64,000 nucleotides of DNA. Source: Symbiodinium natans (taxonomy: Eukaryota; Sar; Dinophyceae; Suessiales; Symbiodiniaceae). The stretch is from the NCBI GenBank assembly GCA_905221605.1, contig CAJNDS010002233.1:163501-227500 (forward strand). The letters are read 5' to 3'. Below, piece by piece: positions 20,801 to 30,911 of this stretch. Position 1 is the stretch's first letter; each line of letters opens with the position of its first letter. The notes under the pieces are model-generated. The model ran no database searches, was not told the origin of the DNA, and saw only the letters and a list, made by a program, of their open reading frames with translations. A program made the position numbers and the translations under genes.

Positions 20801-22067
20801 CCTTGGTGAGCGGGCACCGTTTTTGGCCATCGCCTACGACGACTTCCGCAAAGGCATCGCAAAGGTCACAGGAACCACAACAACAGGCATCCGTGCAGCA
20901 GCCGAAGCACACCTGTTCACGGACCCCGAGCTCCAGCATGCCCACCAGGTTTGGGTTTTACACCTCATCAAATGAAGTAGGCAAATGTATAGTAGGCTTT
21001 CGTATGGTTTTTTTACCTTATCTTTTCGGTTTTTAACCTTATCCTTGGCAGGTGCGCTCCCTTCAGCACTTTGTTGGTCACAGCGCCGGCACCAGTCTGA
21101 AGCATTACCACGCTTTGGACAGCAGTTCGCTGTCCAAGAGACTGCAGAAGACAGTCCACAAGCGCCGCTGAGCCTATGCCACGAACAGCTCCGTCATGAA
21201 TTCACAGCTTTTTTTTAATGTACAGTACATGCACGTGGCCAACGACACACCATCATGAAGACAAAAAAGTCGTCCGAGAGAAGACCGCGATAGCCATTTG
21301 AGGCAAAAAAAGGGGTCCGACAAGTGGCTTTGGGTGTGGGGGGAGGATTTGGAGGGGGGTGCCTGTTCTGACAACCTATACACCTCCGGCCCGAGGCCTC
21401 GGCGGATTTCAATTTTTGGGGGGTTCCTAGGCAATAGTAGGCTAAGGGATCACATGTACCCTAAACCCTAAGCACTAAACCCTGAACCCTGAACCCTAAA
21501 CCCTAAACCCTAAACCCAGTTTCTCGGGCTTTGACCCTTCCATCGCAGAGGACGCCAAGTCCATGGCCGAGATCGCCGACATCGCCGAAGAGATCTCCAC
21601 CTCCGCCAACGCCATCCCGGAGGAACCGCGTGGGTTTAGGGTTTAGGGTTTAGGGTTTAGGGTTTAGGGTTTAGGGTTTAGGGTTTAGGGTTAGGGTTTA
21701 GGGTTTAGGGTTTAGGGTAACCGACACCCCCCCCCCCCCTCCCTCCTCCATCCGCCAACTGATGACCCTATAGCCCCTTCTCGCCCTCTTGTGCCCAAGA
21801 ACCCTGTTTGGGCCCTGCCCTTACAGCCGAAATGAGATCGCTAGACCGCACAAGCCCAAGCCCTCACCCGAAAATTTTCGGGGTCATATCTTCCCCAACG
21901 GTTTAGGGTTGAGAGTTTAGGGCTGTCTTGTTTAGGGGTTTAGGGTTTAGGGTTTAGGGCTTAGGGCTTAGGGTTTAGGGTTTAGGGCTCACCCAGCCAC
22001 GCAGGACGTGCGCGCCAGGCTCTGGATGGGCATCGGAGGTGATGAGACTGCAGTGAAGGCCCGCTGA
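14844..22067 (+). CDS. Second ferredoxin-domain protein, at least eleven exons, adjacent relative of the J-domain ferredoxin gene
   Basis: Likely a single 4Fe-4S ferredoxin-domain protein related to its upstream neighbour; no J domain was found and the start exon is not seen. Exons: 14844-14938 (begins right after a TIR element), 15401-15500, 16466-16544 (VFVDESICSRCYKCVEVASS), 16778-16826, 17119-17148, 17841-17892 (VRGCPSRAISFVKKEEL), 18235-18361 or 18376 (VPLLDMAMRESAML), 19034-19079, about 20081-20165 (weak), 21520-21630 (Ala/Glu/Ile-rich helix), 22005-22067 ending in TGA. Cluster ligands would be CxxCxxC and the later CP, as in one-cluster ferredoxins. The segment order (FVDE, CxxCxxC, TFAV, GCP..AIS.V, LPLL..M) matches the upstream gene, so a tandem duplication followed by divergence is likely. 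One intron hosts a recombinase fragment. Exon order is clear; several borders are not. Confidence 0.68.
15505..15595. repeat. TAGGCTT variant array followed by TTTAGGG
   Basis: Homogeneous 7-bp variant TTTAGGC for about eight units at the donor side of the intron after exon 15401-15500. Confidence 0.9.
15590..15712. mobile_element. TIR element, CTTGGAGGTTCATGG family
   Basis: GGTTCATGGTACTTATTACC at the left and AATAAGTGCCATGAACCTC at the right, with GTACTTATAACCCACTTATA inside. It directly follows a TTTAGGG array. Confidence 0.65.
18153..18234. mobile_element. TIR-family element, CTTGGGGACC type, right end diverged
   Basis: Left half CTTGGGGACCAAATGAACCC is intact, followed by the diagnostic TTTTGGGTCATATACCC. 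It ends at TTCTAG, exactly at the start of the exon at 18235. Confidence 0.6.
18377..18480. mobile_element. TIR element, CTTAGGGTAGTTAC family
   Basis: Ends CTTAGGGTAGTTACATGATCC and CATGTAGCGACCCTAAG, with GAC immediately outside both ends, a possible target duplication. Its left end touches the exon 18235-18376. Confidence 0.7.
19771..19895. mobile_element. TIR element, TTATA-TTGGTGGTCTCTTTA family
   Basis: GTTATATTGGTTGGTGGTCTC at the left and GAGACCACCGGCTGGTTATAA at the right. Confidence 0.7.
20419..20612. repeat. 190-bp G-run tract
   Basis: Almost pure G interrupted by single T or A, on the plus strand, immediately upstream of the recombinase fragment. Shorter poly-G/poly-C runs (15-30 bases) recur throughout the introns, for example at 5161-5178, 19117-19133, 22086-22112 and 50161-50185. 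Large open frames over the tract are artefacts. Confidence 0.85.
20595..21171 (+). CDS. Tyrosine recombinase C-terminal fragment, two exons, nested in an intron
   Basis: Two exons (about 20595-20948 and 21052-21171) separated by a 103-bp GT-AG intron with CAG|GT at both sides. The joined C-terminus reads TTTTGIRAAAEAHL, then LQHFVGHSAGTSLKHYHALD, and stops at TGA. This resembles the catalytic end of tyrosine recombinases: an Arg-containing helix, GHS-x3-T, then a Tyr that could be the nucleophile. The usual HxxR is not intact here (TGIR). The N-terminal half is missing or runs into the 190-bp G-run at 20419-20612, so this is probably a truncated copy from a mobile element (Crypton- or DIRS-like are options). 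It sits between exons of the second ferredoxin gene, on the same strand, and is followed by a T-rich 3' flank. Confidence 0.5.
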
Positions 22068-22182
22068 CCTTCTGGGGCTGTTTGTGGGGGGGGGGGGGGG
22101 GGGGGGGGGGGGTGTTTAGGGTTTAGGGTTTAGGGTTTAGGGTTTAGGGTTTAGGGTTTAGAGTTTAGGGTTTAAGGTTTAG

Positions 22183-22282
22183 GGGATGCTTTTCCCTGTA
22201 TTAGCAGTCCTTAGTGGGGATTCTAGTGCCCCCCAATATAGTGCCTGTTCAGGACTGTTAAAAAGAAGTGGGAACATCCCAA
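22183..22282. mobile_element. TIR element, TGGGATGTTCCCC family
   Basis: GGGGATGCTTTTCCCTGTATT at the left and AAGTGGGAACATCCC at the right, with the AGCAGTCCTTA core. Located after the end of the second ferredoxin gene. Related copies lie near 19200-19301, 39762-39865 and 43019-43116. Confidence 0.65.
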
Positions 22283-22902
22283 GTTTTGGGGATGTAGGCT
22301 TAGGATCAAAAGACTTTAGGTTTAGGGTTGTGGACTTTGGGAATTTGCTTAGGTCCCCAATTGCCTACTTTGTTTTTTCGCCCTGAAAGTACGAGTCGAG
22401 AAACGCTTGTTTAGGGTTTGGTGTGTGTTTATACTTGCATATACTTTTTCCTCAGTGTAAATATGAAAGGGGACCACCGAGAGTTACCGGTTAATTTAGT
22501 AGTTCAGGGGCCATAGTGTCTTTAGCCACCAAACCCTAAACCTCCAAACCCAAAGCCAGAAACCTCAAACCTCAGACCCCGCAAGCGATGCTGGGGGGTT
22601 GAGGGCCTCAGTTTTTGAGGAGATTGAGTTTTGGGGGTTGCAACCTACAAGGCTTGAGTGCTGTTTAAGGTTTGGGGCTTTAGGCTTTATGCTTTAGGGT
22701 TTAGGGTTAGGGCTTCAGGGTTCATATAGAGCTCTTGAGCTTAAAGGCTTACAGGGCTTATGTGGTATTGGGCTTTTTTCTTTTTTTATTAAAAGGGGTT
22801 CAGGGGGTCTGAGGGTCGACTGTTGGGCGAAGGGGAAGGAGGTTTAGCGCATCGCGGGCCCAAGGCCCGCAATGAACAAGGGAGGCTTGGGCCCAGAACT
22901 CG

Positions 22903-23320
22903 CCCTAAACCCTAAACCCTAAACCCTAAACCCTAAACCCTAAACCCTAAACCCTAAACCCTAAACCCTAAACCCTAAACCCTAAACCCTAAACCCTAAA
23001 CCCTAAACCCTAAACTGTAACTACACCCTAAACCCTAAGCCCTAAGCCCTAAGCCCTAAGCCCTAAGCCCTAAACCCTAAACCCTAAACCCCAAACCCTA
23101 AACCCTAAACCCTAAACCCTAAACCCTAAACCCTAAACCCCAAACCCTAAACCCTAAACCCTAAACCCTAAACCCTAATTACACCCTAAACCCTAAGGCC
23201 TAAACCCTAAACCCTAAACCCTAAACCCTAAACCCTTAAACCCTAGACCCTAGACCCTAGACCCTAAACCCTAAACCCTAAACCCTAACCCTAAACCCTA
23301 AACCCTAAACCCTGTACGAT
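22903..23320. repeat. Longest mixed CCCTAAA region in the left half
   Basis: About 400 bases of C-strand units with local blocks of CCCTAAG, CCCCAAA and CCCTAGA variants, ending just upstream of the first recognised EF-hand-gene exon. Confidence 0.95.
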
Positions 23321-23341
23321 TGATGCCTTCTGGTTTTTTAG

Positions 23342-26300
23342 ATCCCCAGGAGCTTGAGGCCATGGCGCAAGGCGCCGGCGACGTCTCCACGCTGTCGCGC
23401 AACACGCTGAAGGCCGTCGAGAGAAGGGCGGGGGTTTAGGGTTTAGGGTTTAGGGTTTAGGGTTTAGGGTGTAGGGTTTAGGGTTTAGGGTTTAGGGTTT
23501 AGGGTTTAGGGTTTAGGGTTTAGGGTGTAGGGTTTGGGGGTTTGGAGGGTCAGGTCTGGTCCAGGATGGGGGGCTGTGGGGTCGGGTGTAAGTGTCCCCC
23601 CCCCCAATGGTAGTTCCCCTTCTTACCTATACCCTAAACCCTAAGCCCTAAACCTTAAACCCTAAACCCTAAACCCTAAACCTTAAACCCTAAACCCTAA
23701 ACCCTGAAAGGGTGCCTTGGGCCACGCTGCAAACCCCAACCCTACGAGGCGGACCTCTTCAAGTTCTTGGCCGCTCGGAAGCATGTCCCCTTGGAGACTT
23801 GTAGTAGGGTTTAGGGGTTAGGGTTTAGGGTTCGGGGTTTAGGATTTAGGGTTTAGGGCTAGGGTTTAGGGTTTAGGGTGTACCCTGCACTACGATATGT
23901 CAGGCTTTAGGGTTTGTAAGGGTTCATTGTTAAGGGTTGTTAGGGTTTGGGACTACATGAACCCTGAAATTAAAAACTCATGCTCCTACAACCCATCTTG
24001 AAGGGAGATCACGCGCATCTCCAATCCCAAGCCCTGCTAACAACGAGTTTCATCTCCTGAACCCCCAACCTCGGGTTCTAGCAGGAGCCGGGAACACTGA
24101 TGCGCCCTAATTACTGTACACCCTACAAAATTAGGGTTCGTGATTTAGGGTTTCGGGTTCAGGGTTTGGGGTTTGGGGGTAAGTTTAGTCCCTGAACCCC
24201 GAATCCCGTGAGCGAAGAGCCCCGAAACCTCAAAGTGCAAACCCCATGTTTTTGCGGACTCCTGGGTTTAACGCTTGGTAGCCCAGTGGTACCCTCTTCC
24301 CCTTTTTTTGGTTCAACGTTCCCTTATAAAGGAACTATCCCAAAAGGGTGCCCTTATAAAGTAACTATCCCCAAAAAAGGGTGCCCTTATCATATTTGTG
24401 GCTACTGGGCTACCAAAAACCCGAAAGCCTAGTGCCCAAGCATGCCCCCAGCGCCAAAGCAATCACTTTGGTAGCCCAATGGTACCCTTTTACCCTGTGT
24501 TTTTGTTATGCTTCCCTTATACACTAGCCAACCCCAAAAAAGGGTGCCCTTACTATGATATGGTTACTGGGCTACCAAGATCAAGGAAAGGCGTGTAGGT
24601 GAGTAAACAGCCTAAAACCCTACACCCTAAACCCCACACCCCAAACCGACGCGGCCCTGGGCTGCTACCCAGGACGCGGATGGGGATGGCTTCCTCTACA
24701 GCCAGGATCCACCAGAAGGGGTCTAAGCTTCAGGGTTTAGGGTTTGAGGGGTTAGGGTTTAGGGAGATCGCTGTACTTACTACCCTGAGAAACCCCAGAA
24801 CCTGGAAAAGCCAGACCCCTCAAGTCTCGTACAGGCCCCAAATCAACAGCAGACAACAGCACAAAGACTTCAAACCCCACCAAACCTGTGAGGCCTTAAA
24901 CCCTACAAGCTATAATAGCTATAAGCTCAAAAAGGTACAAGCCCTGCGCCCTATACCCTGCAGCCTACATCGCCCTGTGCCCTAAACCCCCAACGCCCCC
25001 GACGCCCTAACCCCGATCCCCAACAACAAATTCCCGAAACCCCAAATTTCCCAATTCCCTACATTTTCCAGACAACTATAAATTCGGCCAGCCCTACATT
25101 CCCCAAACCCTAAACCCCAAGCTTCAAACCAGCCTAAACCCAAAACCCAAAACCCCAAGAACAGGCTGTTGCTTGCTTAAGAACCCCCCAAAAAATATGC
25201 AGCAAAACAAAAATCCCTATATTACCCTTGTAAGGAAGGGTCTTTTTTTTTTTTTTTTTGGGGGGGGGGGGGGGTGGGGGGGGGGGGGTTCTTAAGCTGT
25301 TATTTGCTTAAGAACCCCTCAAAAATATAGCCATGTTAAGAATCCCTACAATACCCTTAGAAGGAGTAATATATTTTTACATGAAGCAGGGTTTATATTA
25401 CTGTTATTGGTGAGTGTATATAAGGTTCCTGTTTAGTATTGGTGAGTGCATACCTTGGGTGTCCTGTTGGGGGGGTACAAGATGGAACGTCTGCTTTGCA
25501 ATGGTCACAGTACCCCATATCGTGTTTGGCGTATGGGCAAAGCCACATCTCCTGAGTGTCCGTATGGTAAGGCTGAGTGTTGCGATATCCCGCACCTTCT
25601 CTTTTCTTGCAAGAGATTTGCTTCTTTTCGCACACGCAACCCTTTACGTGACCATGACATGTCAAACTGGAAGCAGTGCGCGTTAAGCGTTGGGGTTTGC
25701 ACTCTTGATATGCCCGTTCATGTGAGACAAGTGTGGCCTCAATTTCAGGCTTGGATTTGTGAGCTCTTGTCCTTTTGGATGGCTCTTGAGCGCCAAAGAA
25801 ACGGTAACCCTAACAATAAAGACATCCTTCATGCTGAAGAGCCTCCGCCTATCTGCGACATTGATACCGGCACGGTTTTTCCCACTTGTGTCACTCCAAC
25901 CCTCACGTCTGTGCTGCGTCTCAAGTGGGCTCCCTTCACTAGACGCACTGATTGGCAGAAATGGCAAGGTAACCTTCAGCAGTTTGCTGAAACGTTTCTC
26001 TTTTGGAGTGTCTGGTCTCCGCTGCCTGGTCGTGGCAGTACTTCCTGTACTTGGACTTATGCTTTTTGCTTATATCTTGAACTGTTCTAAATACCTTCCG
26101 TCCACTTATGATCAAGGCTGTAGTTTTGCTCAAGCTTGTTGGCGTTTTCGCACTCAAAGTTTTGCTCTCTAGGAGCGTTGTGGTCTCTCTCTTCGTCAGA
26201 ATGCTGAGCTTGTCCGGCACATTGCTGCCCTTCCTCCTGATAAGGTCTGTCCGGCTGGTGCTCCTCCTGGCCTTTCCTGTGACATCTTCACGCAAGTCTG

Positions 26301-29300
26301 CAATCTGTATTTGGATCATCGCAATGCGAATCCATCTCAATACTGTGTTCTTGGGGTCAACATGTCTGATATTCAGCTTCCTAAGGCTACCGCGATTTCT
26401 CGGCAGAGTGAATTGTTCATCAACTTTCGCTCTCGCATCCATGGCAAGGCTACTGTTGCACCATGGATCTCGGTCGCTCCTACTGTGTTTGCTGTTACCG
26501 AGGGCACGAAACAAGTTAACGGTAAAATTCTTGTTAAAGAATGTGGTGGCCTGGGGCAGTTTGATTTGGAGGTGATTCCTTCCGTTCCGCTCCCTCTTCT
26601 CCGTGAGGCATTTGGTGGTCGCCGTCCACTTCGTACTGCTTGTGCGTTGCTCCACACCTGGCGTGATTTTTTGCAGCGTGTTGATGCCTATTCTTCTGGC
26701 CACTTGCTTTCTACTTCTTCTTTTGATGACGTTTGGCGCTGTGCTTTCTGCGACCGTGATAGGAGTCAATGTCAGGCCAAAAGTTCTACTGCTGCCTGTC
26801 CTGGCCCATCTGACTCTGCGATCCTCGCTGCCATTCGTCTTCGTTGCCTTCGTCTTTTGTCGTCGGCTGAGCTGTCATTTCACAGGCTGCAGTTTGCTGA
26901 TGTTTCTGTCACTTTGGATGACTCTGGCCTGCCTAAGCTGGAGGCCATTGTTGAGTCTCTTGTGAATTCGGTGACGAATCTCACTTATGACGGTGTCGTT
27001 CAATTATGCAAAGATAATTGTCGCTCCCCTTCTGCTTTTTCCAAATGGTGGAAAGCTGTTCTTTCTAGGTGGAAATGTCTCATTGATCATTGGCAAACGG
27101 GCAAGCACTTTGTTCTCCCTTTTGATGTCACTGCTCGGGACGGTTTCTGTATAGCGAGCCACTTGAGATGTCCAAACTTTTCAAAGTTTCTCATCAACTT
27201 TCATCGGAGACAATGTGTTCCGCATGCTCTCGTTTCACATGTTAATGAAGTGCGCTCGGTCCTCTTGATGCTCGTGAAGGACTTGGAGCGGCTTCGTGGT
27301 GTGCTTTAGTTTTTCGCTTCTTGCTCGGACAGCTCTTCGGAGACTCCAGGGGTACAAGAAACATATACCCTACTTCACATCAGAACCACCCTGAAAACCC
27401 TAAACCCTAAACCCTAAAACCTAAACCCTAAACCCTAAACCCTAAACCCTAAACCCTAAACCCTAAACCCTAAACCCTAAACCCTAAACCCCAAACAGGG
27501 GTTGTCTGAAGCACTTGGTAGCAGGAGCTCAAGGGCTTGGCCACCGAGCTGGGCTTCGAAGGGAGTGACTCCGAGTGGTCACAGGAGCTCTGCTTTGGAA
27601 GTTTCGGGTTTAGGGTTTAGGGTTTAGGGTTTAGGGTTTAGGGTTTAGGGTCTAGGGTTTGTAAGGTTTAAGGTTTAAGTTTTAGGGTTTAGGGTTTAGG
27701 GTTTGTAAGGTTTAAGGTTTAAGTTTTAGGGTTTAGGGTTTAGGGTTTGTAAGGTTTAGGGGCTTAGGGCTTTCGGAGTCTCGAGTTTTGGGGTTTCAGG
27801 GCTTGAAAGGCTTTAGGGCTTGAGGTTTTCTTTCAAGGTTTTTGGACTCATGGCTTGATAGAAGATGTTGCGGACGCAGGGTTTGGGCTTTAGGTAGATT
27901 TTCAGTGCCTCATCAGACTTAGGGTTTAGGGTTTAGGGTTCTTAGGATTAGGCCCTCCAAAAGTACGAGTGCTTTGGCTATGATTAAGGGTTACTTGAGT
28001 AGGCAAACCCTTAGGCAAACCCTTATTCTCTTACACTAAGTCATGACCTATGGGTTTGGGGCTTGGGGTCTAGGGTTTAGGTGTTTCGGAGTTGTTGGCG
28101 TTTTGAGCTTTTGGGAATAATAGGGTGGTTCGGTCGCTCAGGAGATGCTGACCCGAAGCTAGACCCCCAAAATGCCGAAAACAATTCCCTCCCTCGAAGG
28201 GAAACGGAAAGCTGTCCTAAACAAAGCCCATTCCAACCTTAATCCCTAGAGGGGGATTGAGCAGTCTCAACTAGAACCGATTTTCTTTGCGCAAACCAGC
28301 AATAGAAACGAAGCTGTTTGGGGGACTGGCAGCGTCGTATGTCAGCAGCAAGCCACCCTGCCGGTTTTCACGCGCGGTCCATTCTAGTTGAGGACCCTAC
28401 TTGGAGGTTCATGGTACTTATTAACCAGTTACAACTGTACTTATAGCCCACTTCTAAGCCTCTCAAGTGCCCCAAATATGGTTATAAGTACAGTTGTAAG
28501 TACAGTTCGAATCCTAAACCCTAAACCCTAAACCTTAAACCCCGAACCCTAACCCTAAATAAGAGCCTACGTAGTTATAATTGGTGAGTAAGTACCACGA
28601 ACCTCCAAGTAGGCATAGTCGGTTGATCAGAGGAGGGTTAGCAGCCGACCCGTACACCCGAAACCTTACACCATGCAGCCGCTTGAAACCCTAAACATAA
28701 ACCCTAGACCCCAGACCCTGAACCCTGAACCCTGAACCCTGAACCCTGAACCCTAAACCCTAAACCCTAAACCCTAAACCCTAAACCCTAAACCCAACGC
28801 GCCCTGAAAGCTCTAAACCTTCAGCCACTGAAGTCCCAAACTCTTATCTCATAACCCCTTCTACACCCTGCAAGCTCCCAAAAAAGCCCGAAGCCCTAAA
28901 TCCTATACTTGATAGCCCAGTGGTACCCTTTTCCTTTCTTTTGGTTCAAGGTTCCCTTACAAAGTAGCTATCCCAAAAAGGGGTGCCCTTATTATAATCT
29001 GGTCACTGGGCTACCAAGCGTAGACTTTTGACGCCGAACCTCAACCCGACAAGCCCGAAAACCCTAAACCCTAAACCCTAAACCCCTAAACCCCTAAACC
29101 CCTAAACCCCTAAACCCCTAAACCCCTAAACCCCTAAACCCCTAAACCCCTAAACCCCTAAACCCCTAAACCCTAAACCTCCTAAGCCCTAAACCTCTAA
29201 GCCCCTCCATTGCGCAGGAGTACGTGATGATCTGCTCGGAGGTGGGATGCAACCCGACGCAAGGGATGGACTTCCGCGGCTTCGCGCAGTTCGTCGACGA

Positions 29301-29720
29301 CGAGGCCACTGTGTGGCCTTTAGGGCTTCGAAGCGTTTAGGGTTTAGGGTTTAGGGTTTAGGGTTTAGGGTTTAGGGTTTAGGGTTTAGGGTTTAGGGTT
29401 TAGGGTTTAGGGTTTAGGGTTTAGGGGGGTTTAGGGATGTGGAGTGTATCAAACCATGAACCCTAAACCCTACACCCTAAACCCATGTTCCCCTAATTGA
29501 GCCCCCCCCTCCAGCCCTAAACTAGGGCAGCGAGAAGTTTGGGGCATGGGGAATTTGTGTGTGCGTGTGACTGCGGCGGTTTTGGCCCGTGTCGTGAGGA
29601 GGGCACCCCCCTTTTCGGAACCCTCAAACCCTAAAGCCTCAACCCCAAACCCTAAACCCTCAGGAGGCCGGATATCTGGAGGATGCCGAGATTGCTGACC
29701 TACTCGGGCGGCCGCTGTAG
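23342..29720 (+). CDS. EF-hand calcium-binding protein, at least six exons
   Basis: Small EF-hand protein of a type common in dinoflagellates. Exons: about 23342-23427 (MAQGAGDVSTLSRNTLKAVE), 23749-23803 (ADLFKFLAARKHVPLE), 24673-24705 (DADGDGFLYSQ), 27525-27584 (ELKGLATELGFEGSDSEW), 29218-29304 (ICSEVGCNPTQGMDFRGFAQ), 29667-29720 (AGYLEDAEIADLLGRPL, TAG). Joining exons three and four rebuilds a full EF-hand loop, DADGDGFLYSQE, with the position-12 Glu supplied by the fourth exon. That intron is 2.8 kb and contains two tandem TIR elements, a G/T-rich insertion and a LINE-like element. Donors after exons three and four are GA, after exon five GC. The second EF-hand-like unit (NPTQGMDFRGF) has a degenerate loop. 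The first exon is not identified. Confidence 0.68.
24274..24579. mobile_element. Two tandem TIR elements, CTTGGTAGCCC family
   Basis: Copies at 24274-24416 and 24467-24579, separated by about 50 bases, each with ends CTTGGTAGCCCA and TGGGCTACCAA. The first has an internal duplication of the word AAAGGGTGCCCTTAT. Both lie upstream of the EF-hand loop exon. Confidence 0.75.
25446..27309 (+). mobile_element. LINE-like retroelement, 5'-truncated and decayed
   Basis: About 1.9 kb with T-rich, low-GC3 codon use and no telomere-like repeats, unlike the flanking exons. One frame is open from about 25446 to 26090 and begins with a segment like the end of LINE reverse transcriptase/RNase H proteins: MERLLCNGHSTPYRVWRMGK, then a zinc-binding pattern CPYGKAECCDIPHLLFSC (C-x6-CC-x3-H-x4-C). 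A second frame is open from 26173 to 27309 (stop TAG) with no domain I recognise. The two are separated by a frame change plus an in-frame TAG at 26170-26172, so the copy looks inactive unless a short intron is removed. No reverse-transcriptase catalytic region is present. It lies inside the third intron of the EF-hand gene, same strand. Confidence 0.55.
28400..28609. mobile_element. TIR element, CTTGGAGGTTCATGG family, interrupted by telomere-like tract
   Basis: Ends CTTGGAGGTTCATGGTACTT and AAGTACCACGAACCTCCAAG. The centre contains about 50 bases of CCCTAAA-type units (28511-28560) not present in other copies. Confidence 0.75.
28908..29018. mobile_element. TIR element, CTTGGTAGCCC family
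   Basis: Ends CTTGATAGCCCAGTGGTACC and GGTCACTGGGCTACCAAG; no internal telomere tract. Confidence 0.75.
29055..29200. repeat. Variant array CCCCTAAA, 8-bp period
   Basis: About eleven homogeneous 8-bp units upstream of the exon at 29218; immediately after that exon the repeats are G-strand TTTAGGG (29336-29425). Confidence 0.95.
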
Positions 29721-30735
29721 ACGGGACATCCGAGGCGCTTTCAAGAAGACTTCGTGCTTGTCCTGGGGGAAATCTGGATCCTGAATCCGGAGTAAGCCCC
29801 AAACCCGACTACTAAGCCCTACTATAAGCCCGACGCCCTGCAGCTTAAGGAGCCCGCATGATCACCGAAAGCACTAACAGGCCCTTGTTTCCATCACAAC
29901 CGGGCATCGCATTCAAGTTCCAGAGCCCGGCAATGGTCTCCGAAAGGTGGGTAGGGGGGGTTTAGAGTTAGGGTCTTAGGGCTTAGGGTTTAGAGCCCTA
30001 AACCCTAAACCCTAAACCCTTAACCCTTAACCCTTAGGCTAAGCCCGAAGCCCCCTTAAGCCCTACAAGCCCTGAAGCCCAAACCCTAAGCTTACAAGTC
30101 GAAGGAGGGCCAAAAATTGTGACCAGCACGATCTGCTAGAGAGCCGCTCTTGCAGCCAAGGGCGTGCCACAGTTTGCGGCTGAGGGCTTTTAAGTCTCGA
30201 GCTTCGCATTTTCGAATTTCAGGTTTAGGGGTTTGGGGGCGTTTTAAGCCTTCATGCGCCTTAGCGCCTACGCAAGATCCCCCAAACCGCTCTCAACCCT
30301 GAAGCCATTTCACATCTCCAAAGCCAAATAATTATCCTCATAGGGTTATAATTGGGTTACAAGTATAGTGATAATTGGGTTACTAAGTACCATGAACCTC
30401 CAAGTAGAGCCTGTAGCCGGCTCAGGGTTCAGGTTTAGCAGGGTTTCCGGTAGGGGTGCCCTAATGGACGGAGCTCTGCCTTTGAGATAGCTACTGAGTA
30501 GGTGACCCTTTAGCACTTTTGGAGGTACGATAACCGCTACATGAATCCCAAAGGTTAATCTTTAGCTCTCCTAGCTTTAGGGTATAGGGTATAGGGTTTA
30601 GGGTTTAGGGTTTAGGGCTCAGGGCTCAGGGCTTAGGGTCTAGGGTTTAGGGCTTAGGGGTGCAGACCATCGCTTTGAGCTGGCTCTTCTGCCGAAGCCT
30701 CAACCCTAAAAAATCCGAGATCCTAACCCCCAAGC

Positions 30736-30848
30736 TTGGGATGTTCCTCCTTATACTAGCAGTCCTTCATAGGCATCAAGTAACTCCCTAAATAACCCCC
30801 CCTACTATAACCCCTATTAAGGACTGTTAGGATAAGGGGGAACACCCC
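30736..30848. mobile_element. TIR element, TGGGATGTTCCCC family
   Basis: TTGGGATGTTCCTCCTTATAC at the left, GGATAAGGGGGAACACCCC at the right, with GCAGTCCTT and AAGGACTGTT inside. Confidence 0.7.
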
Positions 30849-30911
30849 TAAACCCTAAACCCGAACCCTAAACACTAAACCCTAAGCCTTCAGCCCTAAG
30901 CCCCAAGCAAG

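Noticed and set aside
20330-20945. Gly/Trp-rich and Pro-rich open frames of up to about 190 codons
   Set aside because: They read through a 190-base G run; only the part downstream of it, in one frame, has recombinase similarity.
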